A stretch of 64,000 nucleotides of DNA, taken from Robinsoniella peoriensis. Its GTDB lineage: Bacteria; Bacillota; Clostridia; Lachnospirales; Lachnospiraceae. Where the stretch lies: NCBI RefSeq assembly GCF_042680125.1, contig NZ_JBHTNY010000025.1. The stretch is one strand, 5' to 3'. The translations under genes and the position numbers were made by a program. How positions within the stretch are numbered: position 1 is the stretch's first letter; every line of letters begins with the position of its first letter. Positions 18,656 through 26,442 of this stretch are shown here, in pieces. A model generated the notes under the pieces. The model did not search any database. It saw only the letters and a list, made by a program, of their open reading frames with translations, and was not told where the DNA came from.

Positions 18656-19720
18656 ATGAACTGTTTAAGCAAGCAGCAAGTAAAAGACGTAATTGAAGGC
18701 AGAGGAGCAGCATCCAGACCGCCGATTCTCTATGATTTGTGGATCGGAGAGAATGTGTTTGGCTGGAATACAAAGGAAAGAGAAGCATGGCTTTCCGGTT
18801 ATCCAAGAGATATTGAGGATGTGTTTCTGAACATTCCCGATCTGATTCATGCTCCGGCAGATGATCCGGATTACCGCTGGGCAGGCACAGATATGAAAGA
18901 TATGGAGGAAAAAGGATGGGATGCCAGGATTTTAATTGAAGACTGGGAGAGCGGGGAAGCAGAAAAATTCTTTGAGACATTTCCGGATCCAGAGTATCCT
19001 GGGCTGATCCCGGAGAAGAAGCCCTCCGGAGAACGATATACCCTGGCAAGATGGTGGTATGGATTATTTGAACGCCACTGGTCGCTGCGGGGCATGGAAA
19101 ATGCGTTGATGGATTTTTATTTATATCCCGATGAAATCCACCGCCTCTATCAAAAACTGACGGACTTCTATATACGGATTATGGAGAGAGCCTGCACGGA
19201 GATGAAAATCGACGGATTCTTTGTTTCAGATGACCTGGGAACACAAAACTCCCCGTTTTTTTCACTGGATATCTTCCGGGAATTCTTTAAACCCTATTAT
19301 CAGCAGATATTCGGGAAGGCCCATGAACTTGGTACCCATTTCTGGCTTCATACCTGCGGAAACATTGAGTTGTTTCTTCCGGAGTTTATTGAAATTGGGC
19401 TGGATGTCATTCATCCCATACAAAAATATACCATGGATGAAAAAAGGATTGCCGCCTTATACGGAGACAAGATTTGTATTCTTGCGGGATTCGATGTGCA
19501 GCAGACGATACCTTTTGGAACACCGGAAGAGGTGAGAGAGGAAGTCAGGTATCTTCTGGATGCCTATTGGCGGGAAGATGGACGCTTAATGGTTACCATG
19601 GGGAACGGGTCAACGGAAGACTGGAAATTAGAAAGCCTTCGGGCGTTGTATGAAGAAACTGTGGGGTATGTTGGAATGTACGAAAGAACAAAAGTTATCA
19701 ATACTGCAATTAACGGTTGA
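18656..19720 (+). CDS. URO-D superfamily protein (methyltransferase-like), xyloside operon
   Basis: This 354-residue protein belongs to the uroporphyrinogen-decarboxylase superfamily. The recognisable blocks are DGFFVSDDLGTQNSPFFS, FREFFKPYYQQIF, FWLHTCGNIELFLPEFIEIG and VIHPIQ, plus a final LMVTMGNGSTEDW. The His-Thr-Cys-Gly block resembles the H-x-C-G zinc-site region of MtaA/MtbA-type methyltransferases (inference). It is the last gene of the LplBC-GH52-ADH operon, with a 39-base gap and ribosome site AAGGAG. It is not a haem biosynthesis gene by context. The substrate may be a methyl group from a sugar or an unknown small molecule. Confidence 0.75.
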   Translation: MNCLSKQQVKDVIEGRGAASRPPILYDLWIGENVFGWNTKEREAWLSGYPRDIEDVFLNIPDLIHAPADDPDYRWAGTDMKDMEEKGWDARILIEDWESGEAEKFFETFPDPEYPGLIPEKKPSGERYTLARWWYGLFERHWSLRGMENALMDFYLYPDEIHRLYQKLTDFYIRIMERACTEMKIDGFFVSDDLGTQNSPFFSLDIFREFFKPYYQQIFGKAHELGTHFWLHTCGNIELFLPEFIEIGLDVIHPIQKYTMDEKRIAALYGDKICILAGFDVQQTIPFGTPEEVREEVRYLLDAYWREDGRLMVTMGNGSTEDWKLESLRALYEETVGYVGMYERTKVINTAING

Positions 19721-19761
19721 CTTTATATCAAAACAGGGTGTAGAATGTACAAGCATAAAAT

Positions 19762-19920
19762 ATTAAGTGCCCGCTGCATGTGGGGTAAAAGGGAATTAGG
19801 TGTAGAATCCTAAACGATCCGGTCACTGTGATTGGTGAGCAAAGCCATAGAGAGCCATTGCATTTTTGTGAGAAGGCATGTCTTTGCGTTATAACCATAA
19901 GTCAGGAAACCTGCTTAATA
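19762..19920 (+). ncRNA. Cobalamin riboswitch aptamer
   Basis: The region contains the conserved cobalamin-aptamer blocks in order. These are GGGAATTAGGTG-AATCC, then CGGTCACTG-like CCGGTCACTGTG, then GAGAAGGCATG, and the B12 box ATAACCATAAGTCAGGAAAC at about 19891-19910. It lies on the plus strand upstream of the cobalamin-type ABC importer and is followed by a terminator hairpin, so it probably controls transcription of that operon in response to B12 compounds. The 5' boundary is approximate. Confidence 0.92.
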
Positions 19921-19988
19921 TAGGGTTGGTATCTTCCGCAGAAAGTATCCATTCCATATACAGAGAAATAAGTCCATCAATATTCTTT

Positions 19989-20081
19989 GAGTGTGTCTGA
20001 AAAATGCTTGTATCTACAGAACTCTGACTGATCTGTCCAGTTAAGAGGGGTGAATGGTGCAATTATTTTTCAGAGACACTC
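19989..20081. repeat. 93-bp mini-element with 17-bp terminal inverted repeats
   Basis: GAGTGTGTCTGAAAAAT at 19989-20005 is the inverted copy of ATTTTTCAGAGACACTC at 20065-20081, with one mismatch in 17. The interior has no gene. The form fits a MITE or internally deleted insertion sequence. It lies between the cobalamin aptamer and the terminator hairpin of the leader. No clear target duplication was found. Confidence 0.6.
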
Positions 20082-20141
20082 CGGTAAGGGCCATCAGATA
20101 AAGTTTGCCCGGATTTCGGAATATTTTATGTGGCTTTTAAC

Positions 20142-20174
20142 AAAATGTCTGCGATTACGCGGGCATTTTTTTTG
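20142..20174 (+). terminator. Terminator in the riboswitch leader
   Basis: AAATGTCTGCG pairs with CGCGGGCATTT around a 4-base loop (ATTA, including G-U pairs). A run of eight T follows directly. It is 78 bases upstream of the binding-protein start and is the probable expression platform of the cobalamin riboswitch. Confidence 0.8.
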
Positions 20175-20251
20175 TTTAAAACAGATAAGTATTTTCTTTT
20201 TAAAATATGGGATATGCGGTGGTATAAATAAAAAACAAAGGAGAAATTCAG

Positions 20252-21427
20252 ATGAAAAAGAAATTAGCAGTTATCGCACTGGCAGGCTTAATGGGAGTAT
20301 TGACAGCCTGTGGATCAGGAAATAGTACGGCAGCAACGCAGGCGCAGACAGAGGCAAAAACAGAAGCTGTTACAGAGGCGAAAACAGAGGCAAAAACGGA
20401 GACAGAGACTGCGGCACAGACCGATAATAAAGCGGGAGAGTCTTCAGAAGGTTCTACAGATGTATCCGGTGAATCTGAAACAGCAGCGCAGTCAGCATCA
20501 AAATCAGAGACAGACCATTATCCGGTGACAATCAGTACTTTCAATTTTGAAAAAGAACCAGTGGAAGAGACCTTTACGGAAGCACCGAAAAAAGTAATTA
20601 CGGCATGGCAGAATTCCGTTGAGACAATGCTGGCACTTGGGCTGGAAGATAATATTATTTCCATCATTGGGGTGAGCGAAGATGATATTTCGCCGTCTCT
20701 GCGTGAGGCTTATGCCAAAATTAAAGATAAGGAATTTAATGATTTCACGGATTCCAATGCAGCGATGAGCAAGGAAGCAGCCATTATGCTGGAACCGGAC
20801 TTTATTCTGGCATGGAAATCCACTTTTTCAGACAAGTCCCTGGGGGACGTGGATTACTGGCAGGAGAATGGCGTTAATACCTACATGGCGCTGAATTCCA
20901 ATGACATCAGTGAAAACAGAACAGTTGACAACGAATATCAGGATATTATGACCGTAGGAAAGATTTTTAATGTAGAAGACAAAGCCCAGGCACTTGTGGA
21001 TGAAATGAAAGCGTCCGTAGACAAGGTAACCACAGCGACACAGGGCCAGGAGAAGAAAAAAGTCCTGGTTATAGAGTTCCTCGGCGACACCATCAGTATT
21101 TACGACAAAACATCTCTGGCGGGGGATATGGTAACCAAAATGGGCGGAGAGCTGGTAGATACCGCAAAGGATATCAGTGCAGAGGACATTGTGAACTTAG
21201 ACCCGGATGTTATCTTTACAATCCATATGGATGGATACGGAGAAGGCGCCGGATCGGATGCGGTAAAGAGTATCACGGAAAATCCGGCTTACAGCAGTCT
21301 GAAAGCAGTAAAAGACAGCCAGGTATTCCCACTGAATCTCAGCGATGTTTATACAAGCGGCATTCGTACAATTGACGGCTTAAATGCGATTGGAAAGGCA
21401 CTGTATCCGGAATTATATCAGGATTAA
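20252..21427 (+). CDS. btuF: Cobalamin-type ABC substrate-binding lipoprotein (BtuF-like)
   Basis: This is a 391-residue lipoprotein with signal peptide and lipobox GVLTACGS. A long Thr/Glu/Lys/Ala repeat linker (about residues 25-90) leads to a type III periplasmic binding domain of the BtuF/FhuD class: PKKVITAWQNSVETMLALGL at the start and LDPDVIFTIHMDGYG later. Its place behind a cobalamin riboswitch, before BtuC- and BtuD-type genes, indicates corrinoid uptake. By sequence alone a siderophore role is also possible. The ribosome site AAAGGAG precedes the ATG. Confidence 0.88.
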   Translation: MKKKLAVIALAGLMGVLTACGSGNSTAATQAQTEAKTEAVTEAKTEAKTETETAAQTDNKAGESSEGSTDVSGESETAAQSASKSETDHYPVTISTFNFEKEPVEETFTEAPKKVITAWQNSVETMLALGLEDNIISIIGVSEDDISPSLREAYAKIKDKEFNDFTDSNAAMSKEAAIMLEPDFILAWKSTFSDKSLGDVDYWQENGVNTYMALNSNDISENRTVDNEYQDIMTVGKIFNVEDKAQALVDEMKASVDKVTTATQGQEKKKVLVIEFLGDTISIYDKTSLAGDMVTKMGGELVDTAKDISAEDIVNLDPDVIFTIHMDGYGEGAGSDAVKSITENPAYSSLKAVKDSQVFPLNLSDVYTSGIRTIDGLNAIGKALYPELYQD

Positions 21428-21496
21428 CAGTGGTAGTAACCGCAATTACCTTAATAAAATCGTATCGCAGCGGCTGCGGTACGCAAGGGGGTAGTC

Positions 21497-22546
21497 ATGA
21501 AAAATAAGGCATCTTATGCCACACTATGTATTTTGCTGCTGGCTGCATTGGCAGCTACTATTCTGACGGCGGTCACGATAGGCTCTACTGGCATTACCGT
21601 CCGGGAGGTTTATCAGATTGTCATGTTTAAACTTTTTGGGATCGGTGATGCAGCCAGTCTGAGCTCCGGCAAAATTCACGACGTGGTATGGTTTATCCGC
21701 ATGCCCCGCCTGGTGCTGGCACTTCTGGTGGGAATGGGGCTTTCCGTCTGCGGCGTAATTATGCAGGCGATTGTGAAAAATCCGCTGGCGGATCCCTATG
21801 TGCTGGGAATTTCATCCGGTGCATCCCTTGGTGCAACTCTGTCGATTATGCTGGGGGTGGGAGTTGCTTTCGGAGCAAATACAGTGGGGATTATGGCGTT
21901 TCTGGGGGCTTTTGGCATCTCGGTAGCAGTGGTGATGATAGCAAATATAGGAGGACGGGCAAATTCTGTAAAACTGCTTTTAGCAGGTATGGCATTAAGT
22001 GCCGTCTGCTCTGCATTTTCTAATTTCATCGTCTATCTGGTTAATGACAAAGATAAAATCCAGACCGTCACTTACTGGATGATGGGAAGCCTGGCAGGTG
22101 CAAAATGGGAAAAGCTGCTGTTCATCGCACCTGTAATATTATTGGGAACCCTGTTTTTCTGGACCCAGCACCGCACTTTGAACCTGATGCTTTTAGGGGA
22201 TGATGCTGCGGTAACCCTGGGTACAGATCTGCATAAATGGAGACAGTTATATCTGTTGATTTCTTCAGCCATGATTGGATTTGTAGTATACAGTTCCGGA
22301 ATGATCGGTTTCGTAGGTCTGATTATTCCACATATCGTACGCATGGTTGTTGGTACCGACCATAAAAAACTGATTCCTTTAAGTGCGCTGCTGGGAGCGG
22401 TTTTTCTGATCTGGGCAGATGTATTATGCCGTGTTATCATACACGGCTCAGAGTTGCCGATTGGCATTCTGACATCCATGATTGGTGCGCCTTGCTTCAT
22501 CTTTTTGATGGTTCGTAAAAAATATGGGTTTGGAGGAAATAACTGA
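21497..22546 (+). CDS. btuC: Cobalamin-type ABC permease (BtuC/FecCD family)
   Basis: This 349-residue FecCD-family permease has about ten membrane segments. Family markers are FIRMPRLVLALLVGMGLSVC, MQAIVKNPLADPYVLGISSG and GFVGLIIPHIVRMVVGTDHK. The last gives the loop that docks onto the ATPase. It follows the binding protein by 69 bases and overlaps the ATPase gene by one base (TGATG). It takes corrinoids across the membrane according to the upstream riboswitch. Confidence 0.92.
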   Translation: MKNKASYATLCILLLAALAATILTAVTIGSTGITVREVYQIVMFKLFGIGDAASLSSGKIHDVVWFIRMPRLVLALLVGMGLSVCGVIMQAIVKNPLADPYVLGISSGASLGATLSIMLGVGVAFGANTVGIMAFLGAFGISVAVVMIANIGGRANSVKLLLAGMALSAVCSAFSNFIVYLVNDKDKIQTVTYWMMGSLAGAKWEKLLFIAPVILLGTLFFWTQHRTLNLMLLGDDAAVTLGTDLHKWRQLYLLISSAMIGFVVYSSGMIGFVGLIIPHIVRMVVGTDHKKLIPLSALLGAVFLIWADVLCRVIIHGSELPIGILTSMIGAPCFIFLMVRKKYGFGGNN

Positions 22547-23313
22547 TGGAAATAAGTACAAAAGATCTTGAAGTATTTCTGGAAGGTACCCGGATCATAA
22601 AAGGGATGAGTGTAGAAATTAAAGATAAGGAATTTGTCGGTATCCTGGGTCCCAATGGCAGCGGGAAAAGTACACTTCTAAAATGTATTTACCGTGTGCT
22701 GCATCCGAAATCAGGTGAAGTGCAATTAAATGGTAAAGCGATTCAAGCCTACTCTGTCAAAGAATCTGCAAGAGAAATGGCGGTAGTGGCACAGCACAAT
22801 TATTATAATTTTGATTTTTCTGTTCAGGATGTTGTCCTTATGGGGCGTTCACCTCACAAAAAGGCAATGGAAAGAGACAATGCGAATGATTTTGGCATTG
22901 TCTCGGAGTCACTTGAAAAGGTAGGCATGAAAGAATTCCGGGACAGAAGTTTTTCAACACTTTCCGGCGGTGAGCAGCAAAGAGTCATTCTGGCAAGGGC
23001 TTTGGCACAGAAAACCAACTGCCTTGTTCTGGATGAACCTACCAACCATCTGGATATTAAATACCAGCTCCAGCTGATGGATATCGTCCGATCATTAAAT
23101 CTGACTGTCGTATCTGCCATACACGATTTAAATATTGCAGCCATGTACTGCGATAAAATATTTGTTGTGAAAGATGGAAAAATCGTAGCTTTTGGTACAC
23201 CAGAAGAAGTACTGACCAAAGAATTTATAAAAGAAGTCTATGAGGTAGATGTGGAACTGTTAAAAGATCAAGATGGGCTTTTGCACATTTTATACAGACC
23301 GGGGTTTAAATAA
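22546..23313 (+). CDS. btuD: Cobalamin-type ABC ATPase (BtuD-like)
   Basis: This is a 255-residue ABC ATPase. Walker A is GPNGSGKSTLLKCIY (about residue 35), the Q-loop region is VVAQHNYYNFDF, the signature is LSGGEQQRVILARAL, and Walker B is CLVLDEPTNHLD with the H-loop in AIHDLNIAA. It is translationally coupled to the permease by overlapping stop and start. It powers the corrinoid importer. A sixth-base gap leads into the CGGC gene. Confidence 0.92.
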   Translation: MEISTKDLEVFLEGTRIIKGMSVEIKDKEFVGILGPNGSGKSTLLKCIYRVLHPKSGEVQLNGKAIQAYSVKESAREMAVVAQHNYYNFDFSVQDVVLMGRSPHKKAMERDNANDFGIVSESLEKVGMKEFRDRSFSTLSGGEQQRVILARALAQKTNCLVLDEPTNHLDIKYQLQLMDIVRSLNLTVVSAIHDLNIAAMYCDKIFVVKDGKIVAFGTPEEVLTKEFIKEVYEVDVELLKDQDGLLHILYRPGFK

Positions 23314-23318
23314 TTATT

Positions 23319-23657
23319 ATGAAAAAAATAGGAATGTTAAATTGCCTCAAGGCAAATGAAATATGTACAGGAGCAGCCTGTATGAAAGCGTTTTATACAC
23401 GCAGCAAATCATTTTCCCGTTACGCAAAAGAGGAAGCTGAGGTTGCTGTTTTTATGCGGTGCAACGGCTGCGAAAATGATCCGGCAACAGATAAAGGGAT
23501 GCAGGAAAAACTGCAGCGCCTGGTGGAGGAAGGAATTCAGACGGTACATGCAGGGGTGTGTACAAAAGACCGGGATGGAAAGGAATGTCCCGTAATTTCC
23601 AGAATACTGGATATGATAGCAGAAAGCGGTATTGAAGTTGTACGGGGGACACATTAG
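23319..23657 (+). CDS. CGGC-domain protein in the B12 importer operon
   Basis: This 112-residue cysteine-rich protein matches the CGGC domain family. The pattern is NCLKANEICTGAACMKAFYT at the start, MRCNGCENDP in the middle (CNGC in place of the usual CGGC) and HAGVCTKDRDGKECPVIS at the end. The conserved Cys/His set suggests metal or cofactor binding. It starts 5 bases after the BtuD-like gene and is the last gene before a terminator, so it is under the same cobalamin riboswitch. The function is unknown. A corrinoid or cobalt-related role is inferred only from the operon. Confidence 0.75.
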   Translation: MKKIGMLNCLKANEICTGAACMKAFYTRSKSFSRYAKEEAEVAVFMRCNGCENDPATDKGMQEKLQRLVEEGIQTVHAGVCTKDRDGKECPVISRILDMIAESGIEVVRGTH

Positions 23658-23729
23658 ATTTGGGATTTTAAATGGCAGGTTTTAAATGATAGAGTTTTAA
23701 ATAATTGAGTTAGAAATGATACAAAATGA

Positions 23730-23779
23730 TGGAGGATGCGCAAAATATCATGTTGGTTGATAGTTTGCGCATCCTCTTT
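23730..23779. terminator. Bidirectional terminator between CGGC and BlaR-like genes
   Basis: GGAGGATGCGCAAA (23731-23744) and TTTGCGCATCCTC (23764-23776) form a long stem with T-rich sequence on both sides. It separates two convergent genes and can serve both. Three TTTTAAAT words at 14-15-base spacing precede it on the plus side. Confidence 0.75.
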
Positions 23780-23796
23780 GCTATATACCAGATAAG

Positions 23797-25602
23797 CTAT
23801 GAAGGGCGGTATGCACTGGTTTTCGTATAGGCTCCCGAAATTGTATCAGGTGAAGACGAAATGTTTAAAGTGTCACCAGAGAAGATGAAACTGCAGGTCA
23901 GACCACTGTCGGTGGTGACGTCATATTGGTTAACCGTATCTGTCATGATAAGCTCACCATAAAATCCGGATTCCGTCCCATCATTGTTTATGATGGTGCC
24001 CATGACATTTCCCCGTGCTGAGGTGTACCAGTCCGTATAAGAACTGATGCTTAACTTAATTGTCATGCCGTCTTTTGCCAGCTCATAACTGCCGCTAAAA
24101 TAATCCCCGGTATCTATCGGTTTTGTACCCGTACCATCTCCGTTTACCTCTGTGGCAACATTTTTTCCGTCTTTTTTATAGTAATGGACTTCAACGGTTT
24201 GATTCATTCTGACACCATCCGGTATGTTTATCACGGCATTGATTAATTCATATGCAACCTTGCTGTCTCCATGTCCCTCTTCCTGTAAGTACATGGTACT
24301 GCCTTCAATTCTTGTAACAAAGCCAGACGAGGTATATGAACTGGTTTCGGGGGGCACCGTCTGATTAGTTTCTGTTTTTGCTTCCGTTATGGCTTCTGTT
24401 TCCATGGGTTGTGTTTTTGGCGTTTTATTTTCATTCCCTGATTTCTTTTCGGAATCTGTAATTTTTTGATTCTGCAGGTCAGATTTTTTTGATTTCATAT
24501 CGGCTGCCGGCGTTATTATTTTTTTCTGGTTTTCTGTCTGTGACAGGTCACTTTTGCCTCCGGTTTCTTTCTGGCTGTCGGAGGTTGCCTGGGCTTCTTC
24601 GGTATGTTTATCATTTTCGGAAGCAGAGGCAGGAATCTGATCATTGTCCGGTGAGATGAACCAAAATACGGATACAGCGGTGATTAATACAATCACGCAT
24701 ATAAAACTTATCATAGAAGTTTTTTTGTATTTCATAATTGACACAATCCTTTCTTTGATTACATTCTTACCAAAACTGCTGTGCAGAAAGGAGATTCCCG
24801 ATTTGTTCCCGGCAAGATTAATCAGCGTAAGGGCATATTCCTGCCGCTGTTCTGCGCCCACCGACGTTATCACCTTTTCGTCACAGGACAGTTCCAGATC
24901 CCGGTTAAACAGAATCTGCATGATCCAGACAATAGGATTAAACCAATGGATACACAGGGCAGCCAGTGCAACGATCTTCCAGAGATTATCATGGCATTTT
25001 ATATGGACAAATTCATGCTCCAATACAAACCTAAGTGCATTGTGGTCAGTCAGATCCATTGTACGTGGAAGTATAATTTTAGGCGAGAAAATACCATAGG
25101 TAACCGGTGTATTTACCCGGTCTGAAAGCAGGATTACAACCTTTCTTTTAAGCTGTTTTTCCTTCATCCAGTGGTTTAAGAATATATTGTGTTTTATGGG
25201 CAGTGCTTCCCGCAGCTTCCGATAGTCTCTATAGTATGCAATCATAAAAAATAGGGATAATGCAATCAAGCCAAATAACCATATGATTTGAAAAACAGGA
25301 ATATTTTCCTGTTGTGAAACTCCCACACCAGCCGGAAGATAAGTACCGGGGGTGCCTTTTATAATTGGAAGATCCGAAACTCTCTGCTGGATAACCTGGT
25401 CTATTTGTTTTGGTACTGATGTAAATAAATTTGTTGTGATAAATTGAATAGTGACAGTAAATGGAAAAAGGAGCCGCAATAAAACAATATCCCACAGTAA
25501 GACAAAAAACTTTTTTGAAATCCGGTTGATGTAAAGTGCCCGGACAACCATAATTCCGATAATCAATAATCCCCCTGAAATGCTCATCTGAAGAACATTC
25601 AT
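23797..25602 (-). CDS. BlaR1/MecR1-like M56 membrane peptidase with an atypical sensor domain
   Basis: This 601-residue M56-family protein has four N-terminal membrane segments and the zinc-protease motif HEFVH (about residue 195, in LEHEFVHIKCHDN). The family typically cleaves its partner BlaI-type repressor. A further membrane segment (ISFICVIVLITAVSVFWFIS) leads to an extracellular part. That part is a Lys/Thr/Gln-rich linker followed by beta-rich sequence (SSGFVTRIEGSTMYLQEE, then YFSGSYELAKDGMTIKLSIS). No penicillin-binding S-x-x-K domain is seen, so the signal is unlikely to be a beta-lactam. Its start is 11 bases from the BlaI-like gene, forming one operon. Confidence 0.85.
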   Translation of the reverse strand: MNVLQMSISGGLLIIGIMVVRALYINRISKKFFVLLWDIVLLRLLFPFTVTIQFITTNLFTSVPKQIDQVIQQRVSDLPIIKGTPGTYLPAGVGVSQQENIPVFQIIWLFGLIALSLFFMIAYYRDYRKLREALPIKHNIFLNHWMKEKQLKRKVVILLSDRVNTPVTYGIFSPKIILPRTMDLTDHNALRFVLEHEFVHIKCHDNLWKIVALAALCIHWFNPIVWIMQILFNRDLELSCDEKVITSVGAEQRQEYALTLINLAGNKSGISFLHSSFGKNVIKERIVSIMKYKKTSMISFICVIVLITAVSVFWFISPDNDQIPASASENDKHTEEAQATSDSQKETGGKSDLSQTENQKKIITPAADMKSKKSDLQNQKITDSEKKSGNENKTPKTQPMETEAITEAKTETNQTVPPETSSYTSSGFVTRIEGSTMYLQEEGHGDSKVAYELINAVINIPDGVRMNQTVEVHYYKKDGKNVATEVNGDGTGTKPIDTGDYFSGSYELAKDGMTIKLSISSYTDWYTSARGNVMGTIINNDGTESGFYGELIMTDTVNQYDVTTDSGLTCSFIFSGDTLNISSSPDTISGAYTKTSAYRPS

Positions 25603-25613
25603 ATTTATTCACC

Positions 25614-25973
25614 TCATTTCAGCTTTTCAACTAAAAGCCGTAATTGTTCAACCTCATCATCTGTGAGATTTTTACCATTTAAAAATGCGGCAAAAAATTG
25701 TTCCTTAGATCCGTCGAACATTTTATCAATTAATTCCGTTGTCTCATAATTCTGCGCCTGTTCTCTGCTGATCATGCTGCGGCACATAAAATTCGGTTCA
25801 TAACGTTCAATGGCTCCCTTTGCAATACATTTTTTAATCACGGTATAAGTTGTGTTTCTGTTCCAGCCGGTTTCATCTTTTAACATTTTTGCTAGTTGTC
25901 CGGCGGAAAGATCACCTTCCTTCCATAAAATCTCCATTACTTTTAATTCTGAATCGAAAAGTTTCATATCCAT
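25614..25973 (-). CDS. BlaI/MecI/CopY-family repressor
   Basis: This 119-residue Penicillinase_R-type repressor has a winged helix at the N-terminus (LKVMEILWKEGDLSAGQLAK, then GWNRNTTYTVIKKCIAKGAI) and a dimerisation tail. The family binds TACA-TGTA-like dyads and is inactivated by cleavage through the M56 partner encoded immediately downstream. An operator-like region lies just upstream at 25985-26072, so autoregulation is likely. No beta-lactamase gene is nearby. Other targets are unknown. Confidence 0.92.
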   Translation of the reverse strand: MDMKLFDSELKVMEILWKEGDLSAGQLAKMLKDETGWNRNTTYTVIKKCIAKGAIERYEPNFMCRSMISREQAQNYETTELIDKMFDGSKEQFFAAFLNGKNLTDDEVEQLRLLVEKLK

Positions 25974-25984
25974 CTAAATACTCC

Positions 25985-26072
25985 TCTCACGTGACTACTA
26001 CAATAGTTAACTATATTGTTATACTATCACAATAGTCACATGAAGTCAATGACTATTCTAGTAGTGAGCTAA
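25985..26072 (-). promoter_or_regulatory. BlaI-type operator and promoter region
   Basis: The region contains GTGACTACTACAATAGT near 25989 and the inverted ACTATCACAATAGTCAC near 26023, plus a third word GACTATTCTAGTAGTGA around 26051-26067. The core ACAATAGT/ACTATTGT-like dyads match the kind of sites bound by BlaI-family repressors. It lies directly upstream of the repressor gene. Confidence 0.65.
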
Positions 26073-26257
26073 TTTCTTTTTCGCCACTTATTTAAAATGG
26101 CTGATATGATTGACAGCACGGGTAATTCAATTACAGGTCCAATTACCAATGCTAAAGAGATGAGGGGCTGATCCGGGAATGTGGCTACTGCAGCGATGTA
26201 TCCTATCCCCCGGGTTGCCGTTGGACAGAAAAATGCAAAGTATAGGTAAGCACACAT
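26069..26257 (-). pseudogene. C-terminal remnant of an arsenite/bile-acid:Na+ symporter-type transporter
   Basis: The 62 residues include GYIAAVATFPDQPLISLALV and IGPVIELPVLSIISAIL. These resemble the last two membrane segments of ACR3/bile-acid-sodium-symporter-family proteins as I remember them. A full protein of this family is about 300 residues or more. A TAA stop lies three codons before the ATG, and no family sequence is seen further upstream, so this is a truncated remnant. It lies divergently behind the BlaI operator, suggesting decay of a neighbouring resistance gene. Confidence 0.55.
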
Positions 26258-26275
26258 TCCTTACAAGGGATTACA

Positions 26276-26307
26276 GGCAGTTATCAGAACGGAGAATTGC
26301 CTTTTTT
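26276..26307 (+). terminator. Terminator-like hairpin
   Basis: GGCAGTT pairs with AATTGCC (one G-T pair) and six T follow. No plus-strand gene ends just before it, so it may be left over from a lost gene or insulate the following promoter. Confidence 0.5.
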
Positions 26308-26380
26308 TCGAGTTTTTCTGCTATTTTTATTTCCCTCTGGCATATTACTTATAAATAAAAAAAAGAACCCCAGGGGGAGC

Positions 26381-26409
26381 TTGTGTGACATATTGTTTAT
26401 AGATATAAT
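26381..26409 (+). promoter_or_regulatory. Promoter of the peptide/nickel-type ABC operon
   Basis: TTGTGT (26381-26386) and TATAAT (26404-26409) are spaced by 17 bases and lie about 34 bases before the binding-protein ATG, which has the ribosome site GGGAGG. Confidence 0.6.
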
Positions 26410-26442
26410 GGAAAAACACAACAGAAATGGGAGGAAATACAA

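Noticed and set aside
18656..19720. HemE (true uroporphyrinogen decarboxylase) for the URO-D-superfamily genes
   Set aside because: No haem biosynthesis genes are nearby, three paralogues are all in sugar operons, and the typical HemE N-terminal RQAGRY-type motif is not seen.
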